Assembly (NCBI GenBank): GCA_964482055.1
Contig: CAYZVX010000087.1
Span: 1 to 9,300, forward strand
Direction of reading: 5' to 3'
Source: G020354085 sp964482055
GTDB taxonomy: Bacteria; Pseudomonadota; Gammaproteobacteria; Acidiferrobacterales; Sulfurifustaceae
Length of the DNA: 9,300 nucleotides
Translations under genes and position numbers: made by a program
Shown: positions 5,985 to 9,300 of the stretch, in pieces
How the letters are laid out: every line of letters begins with the position of its first letter
Position numbering within the stretch: the first letter of the stretch is position 1
Notes under the pieces: model-generated
What the model was told of the DNA's origin: nothing
Seen by the model: the letters and a program-made list of their open reading frames with translations, nothing else
The model's database searches: none

Positions 5985-8279
5985 CTACTTCTTGACCGGC
6001 TTGGCACCGTGCTGCTCGAGGTAGGTCTTGGCGCGCAGCCCGATGTCGGCGGCCTTGACCTGGTACTGCCACCACTGGTTGGCCCACAGGGTGGCGTTCT
6101 GCCAGTCCTGCTTGTCGGCCGCCGCCTTCATCTTGGCCTTGGCGTCCTCGGCACGATTGAGCTGGTCGGTCGCATCCTCCATCAGCGCCACCACCGGCGG
6201 GAAGTCCTTGTAGTTCACGCTGGTGATGTAGGCCACGACCTGGTCGATGACGGCCTGGGTGTCGACGTTGGTCTTGTACTGCTTGTCGTAGTCGGCCTTG
6301 GTGTACACCGCCGCCACCGCCGCCGCCTTGACCGGCTTGTAGCCCTTGGGCTTGACCAGGAAGTAACCCTGCATCTCCAGGTGCAGCGCCGAGCAGAACT
6401 CGGTGCAGTAGTACGGGAACACGCCCTCGCGGTCGGCCTTGAACTTGACCGACACGGTCTTGCCGGGCTCGACCGAAGCGTGCACGTTGTAGCCGCTCAC
6501 CGTGAAGCCGTGCGTCTCGTCCTGGGCGCGCTCGAGATTGGTGAGGTTGATCGTCACCTCGTTGCCCTGCTCGACCTCGATGATCTCGGGCGTAATGTGC
6601 GAGCGGATCAGGGTGCCGAACACCTCCACCTTGTTGCCGTTGCGCACGATCTTCTCCTCGCCGGCACGCACCGCGCCGGGGTGCTTCTGGTCGGTGCGGC
6701 TGTTGGTGCCGACCTTGTAGCGCACACCGGGCTTGAGCGTATCGGCGCTGATCGCCACCGCGTAGTGCGGCTCACCGAGCGGCAGGGGCATGTCGTAGAG
6801 CAGCTGCATCTTCTCGTTGCTGATGTCGATGAGCTGGTGGTTCTGCGGATGCAGCGGCCCGACCGGGTTGAAGCGGTCGATGGCGAGCTTGTTGAGCGCC
6901 ACCAGGTACTTGCCCTTGGGCTTGGCGCTGTCGCCCTCCATGGTCATCAAGTGGCCGACGTTGTAGTGGATCGAGATCTTGTCGAGCACCTTGCCCTGGC
7001 AGTAGTCCCACTTGGTCACCTGCGAGTCGACATAGATCGAGGTGTAAGCGATGCAGGGCTTGGAGTCGTACTGCGTATGCAGGGGGCCGAGACCGACCGA
7101 CACTTGCGTGTGCAGCGCGTCCTTCATGGCGATGATCGGGATGCCGTACGGGTCCTTGCCCTCGAACTTGCCGGCCTTGATGGCGGCCTGAATCTTCTCG
7201 AAGCTGTACACCGAGGTGTGGGTGTCGAGCTTGCCGGAGACGATGATGTACTTTCCGTCCGGGGTGACGTCGACGCCGTGCGGGCTCTTCGGCTCCGGGA
7301 TCAGGAACAGCAACCCTTCCTTGACCGCCGTATCCATCATGATGACGTTATGGCCGTTGATCTTCTTGGCCTTGCCGGCCTTGACCACCTCGGCGGCCTT
7401 CCGCCAGTTCATGACGTGCAGGAAGTCGGTGTCCTTGGCCGAGCAGCCGGCCTCGAACGGCGGACGGCCGAGCTCAATGCCGCCCACGTAGCGCTCCGAG
7501 CAGAACGAGTTGGTGAAGCCCCAACCGTCCGACGGGCCCTTGCCGGCATCTGACAGGTCCTGGCTGTAGGGCGGCAGCTCGAAGGAGAAGGATTCCTCCG
7601 GCTTGATCTTCCCTTCCTTGCGGTCGAACTTCCAGTAGGTGACGCCACCACGGTACTCCTCGTTGAAACGGTCGAGCGGCGCGTACTTGTTGTGCAGCGG
7701 GGCGGCGTACTGCACCGCCTCCATGACGTACTCGGTGTTGGGCGTGACGAACGCCCCGCCGTGCTCGCTCTTGAACAGCGGGTTGGTGACGATCTGCTTG
7801 GTCTCGAAGTCGCGCAGGTCGATGACGGCAATGCGCGGGTTGGCCTTGTCATTGATGAACAGGAACTGGCCGTCGTACTCGCCGTTGGTCTCCGAGATCG
7901 CCGGATGGTGGGTGTCGCCCCAGGTGATGTCCTTGCCCCCGATGCGCCCGCCCTGCAACACCTTCTTTGACTCCTCGTCGAAACCGTAGCCCTGCCACGG
8001 CTCGGGCGTGAACACGGCAAGGTATTTAAGGATGCGCATCGACGGCACGCCGTAGACGATGACCTGCCCGCTCTGTCCGCCGGAGCTGAACACGATGAAC
8101 TCATCGCGTTTGCCGGTCGGCACATAGGTCTTGGCCGCCGCCAGCAGGTCCTGCTGGGTGAGGTTGCGGCGCTTCATCACGTCCTGCAAGGTCTCGACTG
8201 ACCACGCATTGGCGGCCGCGAGCAACCCGGCGCTGGCGCCGGCGAGCAACCACAATGCCCGTTTACCAAAAGTTTTCAT
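5985..8279 (-). CDS. nosZ: Nitrous oxide reductase, clade II (atypical) type
   Basis: This 764-residue periplasmic enzyme reduces N2O to N2. The leader MKTFGKRALWLLAGASAG lacks a twin-arginine motif and looks Sec-type, as in clade II NosZ. All seven CuZ histidines can be placed on the beta-propeller: H124 and H125 (DTHHPAISE), H173 (EHGGAF), H334 (SPHGVD), H401 (GPLHTQ), H443 (VGHLM) and H505 (GEPHYA). The cupredoxin domain has H590 (DETHGF) and YCTEFCSALHLEM (624-636), giving CuA ligands C625, C629, H633 and M636. The tryptophan between the two cysteines in clade I enzymes is E627 here. After about 645 comes a lysine/alanine-rich, probably helical tail of about 120 residues with no CxxCH. 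The start at 8279 is preceded by GGGGGA; the frame is open to 8414 but that part covers the FNR-box region. Two FNR/Dnr boxes lie upstream. Confidence 0.97.
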   Translation of the reverse strand: MKTFGKRALWLLAGASAGLLAAANAWSVETLQDVMKRRNLTQQDLLAAAKTYVPTGKRDEFIVFSSGGQSGQVIVYGVPSMRILKYLAVFTPEPWQGYGFDEESKKVLQGGRIGGKDITWGDTHHPAISETNGEYDGQFLFINDKANPRIAVIDLRDFETKQIVTNPLFKSEHGGAFVTPNTEYVMEAVQYAAPLHNKYAPLDRFNEEYRGGVTYWKFDRKEGKIKPEESFSFELPPYSQDLSDAGKGPSDGWGFTNSFCSERYVGGIELGRPPFEAGCSAKDTDFLHVMNWRKAAEVVKAGKAKKINGHNVIMMDTAVKEGLLFLIPEPKSPHGVDVTPDGKYIIVSGKLDTHTSVYSFEKIQAAIKAGKFEGKDPYGIPIIAMKDALHTQVSVGLGPLHTQYDSKPCIAYTSIYVDSQVTKWDYCQGKVLDKISIHYNVGHLMTMEGDSAKPKGKYLVALNKLAIDRFNPVGPLHPQNHQLIDISNEKMQLLYDMPLPLGEPHYAVAISADTLKPGVRYKVGTNSRTDQKHPGAVRAGEEKIVRNGNKVEVFGTLIRSHITPEIIEVEQGNEVTINLTNLERAQDETHGFTVSGYNVHASVEPGKTVSVKFKADREGVFPYYCTEFCSALHLEMQGYFLVKPKGYKPVKAAAVAAVYTKADYDKQYKTNVDTQAVIDQVVAYITSVNYKDFPPVVALMEDATDQLNRAEDAKAKMKAAADKQDWQNATLWANQWWQYQVKAADIGLRAKTYLEQHGAKPVKK

Positions 8280-8363
8280 GACATCCCCCGTTGAGGTTCG
8301 GCCCCGGATTTGCACCTGCCACCGACCCGGGCATACTCGCTCGCGCGGCTCGTGCGGCAATCG

Positions 8364-8393
8364 GTCGCAGGCTATTGCGCCGCTGCCTGCGAC
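8364..8393. promoter_or_regulatory. Perfect 9-bp inverted repeat in the nosZ promoter region
   Basis: GTCGCAGGC (8364-8372) is repeated in inverse at 8385-8393 with a 12-bp spacer, so the arm centres are 21 bp apart (two helical turns). It lies just downstream of the proximal FNR/Dnr box and spans the place where the -10 region should be (CAATAG on the minus strand at 8377-8372). It could be an operator for a second regulator, or a hairpin in the leader of a longer transcript started further upstream. Confidence 0.45.
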
Positions 8394-8396
8394 GCA

Positions 8397-8410
8397 TTGA
8401 CGCAGATCAA
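8397..8410 (-). promoter_or_regulatory. Proximal FNR/Dnr-type box of nosZ
   Basis: TTGAC-GCAG-ATCAA fits the FNR/Dnr consensus TTGAY-N4-RTCAA with one mismatch in its dyad symmetry. The centre at 8403.5 is about 124 bp upstream of the nosZ ATG. Taken as a class II site at -41.5, it predicts transcription from about 8362 and a -10 near 8374, where CAATAG is seen on the minus strand. This suggests control by an anaerobic or NO-sensing CRP/FNR protein; the actual regulator is not in the window. Confidence 0.7.
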
Positions 8411-8449
8411 GCAAGGTTCTTGGCGCCGCGGACGAGCCGGCGGCGCCGT

Positions 8450-8463
8450 TTGATCTAGATCAA
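8450..8463 (-). promoter_or_regulatory. Distal FNR-type box of nosZ, perfect consensus
   Basis: TTGAT-CTAG-ATCAA is an exact match to the symmetric FNR consensus TTGAT-N4-ATCAA. Its centre (8456.5) is 53 bp upstream of the proximal box, so the pair would sit near -41.5 and -94.5 of one promoter. The region where a -10 for this box alone would lie (about 8425) is GC-rich and unconvincing. It therefore looks like an upstream helper or modulating site rather than the core site. Confidence 0.75.
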
Positions 8464-8585
8464 GGAATGAAGCAGCAGGTCTCGCAGGCGGGCCTTGCCT
8501 GGCAGCACTGCTTGCGGGCAATCGGTGTGACCCTGGGGACGGGCGCCGGGGACAGTGCGCGCAATTTTCGCGCGCTGACGTTGGC

Positions 8586-9300
8586 CTAGAGATCGCGGGC
8601 GATGCGAAAGCCGATGTCGTCGCTCGTACGCACATTGAAATCGCGCCAGCGGTTGGCGCTGCGCAGCTCGGGTGGTGGCGTGCTCCAGGAACCGCCGCGC
8701 ACCACACGCTTGTCGCACTCCCCGCCCGTGGTGTAGGCGCTGCCGTCGCGCGGCGCGTTCTCGTAGCTTGGATACCAGCAGTCCTCGACCCACTCCCACA
8801 CGTTGCCGGCCACGTCGTACAGGCCAAAGGCGTTGGGTTCGAAGCGCCCGACCGGGGCGACCGCCACGCCGTCCCACGGGCTGCCGCAGCCCGCGCAATT
8901 GGCGCGGTCGCGGCCGAGCTCATCGCCCCACGGGTAGCGCGACTGGCTGCCAGCGCGCGCCGCATATTCCCATTCCGCGTTCGTTGGCAACCGGTAGCGA
9001 GCCCCGCTCTGCTCACTTAGCCATTGCGCGTAGGCCAGCGCGTCACGCCAGCTCACGTTCACCACCGGACGCCGCCCGCGTCCCCAGCCCTCATCGGAGG
9101 GCCTGGGCCGGCCGGTCGCCTCGCAGAAGCTGTCGTACTCCTCGAAGGTGACCTCGTAACGGCCCAGGGCGAAGCCGCGCGCGATTCGTACCGCCGTCAC
9201 TGGACGCTCGTCGGGATCGCCGTCGCCGCGCGTGTCCCCGCGCAGAAACTCCCCGGGCGGGATGACGACCAATTCCGGTCCGAGCCCGGCGGCGCGCAGC
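8586..9300 (-). CDS. SUMF1/FGE-fold protein, NirV-like (5' end outside window)
   Basis: The C-terminal 237 residues are visible and the frame runs on past the window edge, so the true start is not here; a TTG at 9272 lies inside the domain. Family motifs in order are ELVVIPPGEFLRG, GRYEVTFEEYDSFCEATG, VVNVSWRDALAYAQWLS, YRLPTNAEWEYAARAG, NCAGCGSPWDG, NAFGLYDVAGNVWEWVEDCW, RVVRGGSW, LRSANRW and IGFRIARDL. This is the FGE-sulfatase (SUMF1) domain. The two catalytic cysteines of true formylglycine-generating enzymes lie shortly after the GGS motif; here that stretch (WSTPPPELRSANRW) has none, so sulfatase activation is unlikely. A member of this fold, NirV, accompanies copper nitrite reductase in several denitrifiers. 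The gene ends 306 bp before nosZ on the same strand, and its own promoter is outside the window. Confidence 0.85.
   Translation of the reverse strand, partial: LRAAGLGPELVVIPPGEFLRGDTRGDGDPDERPVTAVRIARGFALGRYEVTFEEYDSFCEATGRPRPSDEGWGRGRRPVVNVSWRDALAYAQWLSEQSGARYRLPTNAEWEYAARAGSQSRYPWGDELGRDRANCAGCGSPWDGVAVAPVGRFEPNAFGLYDVAGNVWEWVEDCWYPSYENAPRDGSAYTTGGECDKRVVRGGSWSTPPPELRSANRWRDFNVRTSDDIGFRIARDL

Noticed and set aside
6370..6410. Possible haem site in NosZ at CTEFCSALH
   Set aside because: The spacing is C-x3-C with the histidine four residues later. This is the CuA motif and not CxxCH.
5952..7553. Long plus-strand open frame (533 codons) opposite nosZ
   Set aside because: It is the GC-rich shadow of a certain nosZ gene. 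It has no recognisable domain and a valine/leucine/histidine/arginine-heavy composition typical of antisense reading.
8557..8575. Hairpin (GCGCGC arms, 7-nt loop) just after the FGE-fold gene
   Set aside because: The stem is only 6 bp and is made of simple GC alternation, with no U-tract on the minus strand, so terminator function cannot be supported.
9270..9272. TTG as start codon of the FGE-fold protein
   Set aside because: The frame stays open to the window edge and the upstream residues (ending GLGPE) continue the family's usual pattern, so the gene is 5'-truncated by the window.

Overview
The window is GC-rich (roughly two thirds G+C) proteobacterial DNA and carries most of a nitrous oxide reductase (nos) locus. 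Its central gene is a full-length NosZ with a Sec-type leader, all seven CuZ histidines and the CuA motif YCTEFCSALHLEM, which are the marks of an 'atypical' or clade II NosZ. The flavocytochrome c/sulfide dehydrogenase-type flavoprotein, the many periplasmic cytochromes and the FNR/Dnr-type operators suggest a beta- or gammaproteobacterium that respires nitrogen oxides and may use reduced sulfur. No taxonomic marker gene is present, so the host is an inference.

Layout, read along the minus strand from high to low coordinates. 9300-8586: the C-terminal 237 residues of a SUMF1/FGE-fold protein (NirV-like). 8585-8280: a 306-bp regulatory region with two FNR/Dnr boxes and a perfect 9-bp inverted repeat. 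8279-5985: nosZ. 5984-5884: a short gap with a perfect hairpin. 5883-5563: a monohaem cytochrome c. 5509-5468: a strong intrinsic terminator. 5383-4883: an exported ankyrin-repeat protein. 4828-4310: an exported DUF411-like protein with an altered cysteine motif. The strand then flips: 2396-2938 (TlpA-like thioredoxin) and 2982-4292 (FCSD-like flavoprotein) run on the plus strand and converge on the DUF411-like gene. A 482-bp divergent intergenic region (1914-2395) holds another Dnr-type box. Back on the minus strand are a dihaem c4-type cytochrome (1913-1179), a six-helix NosB-like membrane protein (1098-61) and the first codons of a further exported protein (53-1, possibly NosD).

How the genes may work together: NosZ reduces N2O in the periplasm, and the mono- and dihaem cytochromes are the likely electron carriers to it. 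NosB is a conserved membrane component of clade II nos loci. The FNR/Dnr boxes tie nosZ and the c4 cytochrome to oxygen limitation and nitrogen oxides. The unusual part is the block at 2396-5383. It holds four exported proteins (TlpA-like, FCSD-like, DUF411-like, ankyrin) with thiol, flavin or metal-site chemistry, set between two nos segments. Two of them have lost or rearranged key cysteines of their families. A role in copper/thiol maturation or sulfur supply for NosZ is a testable hypothesis and is not shown by the sequence.
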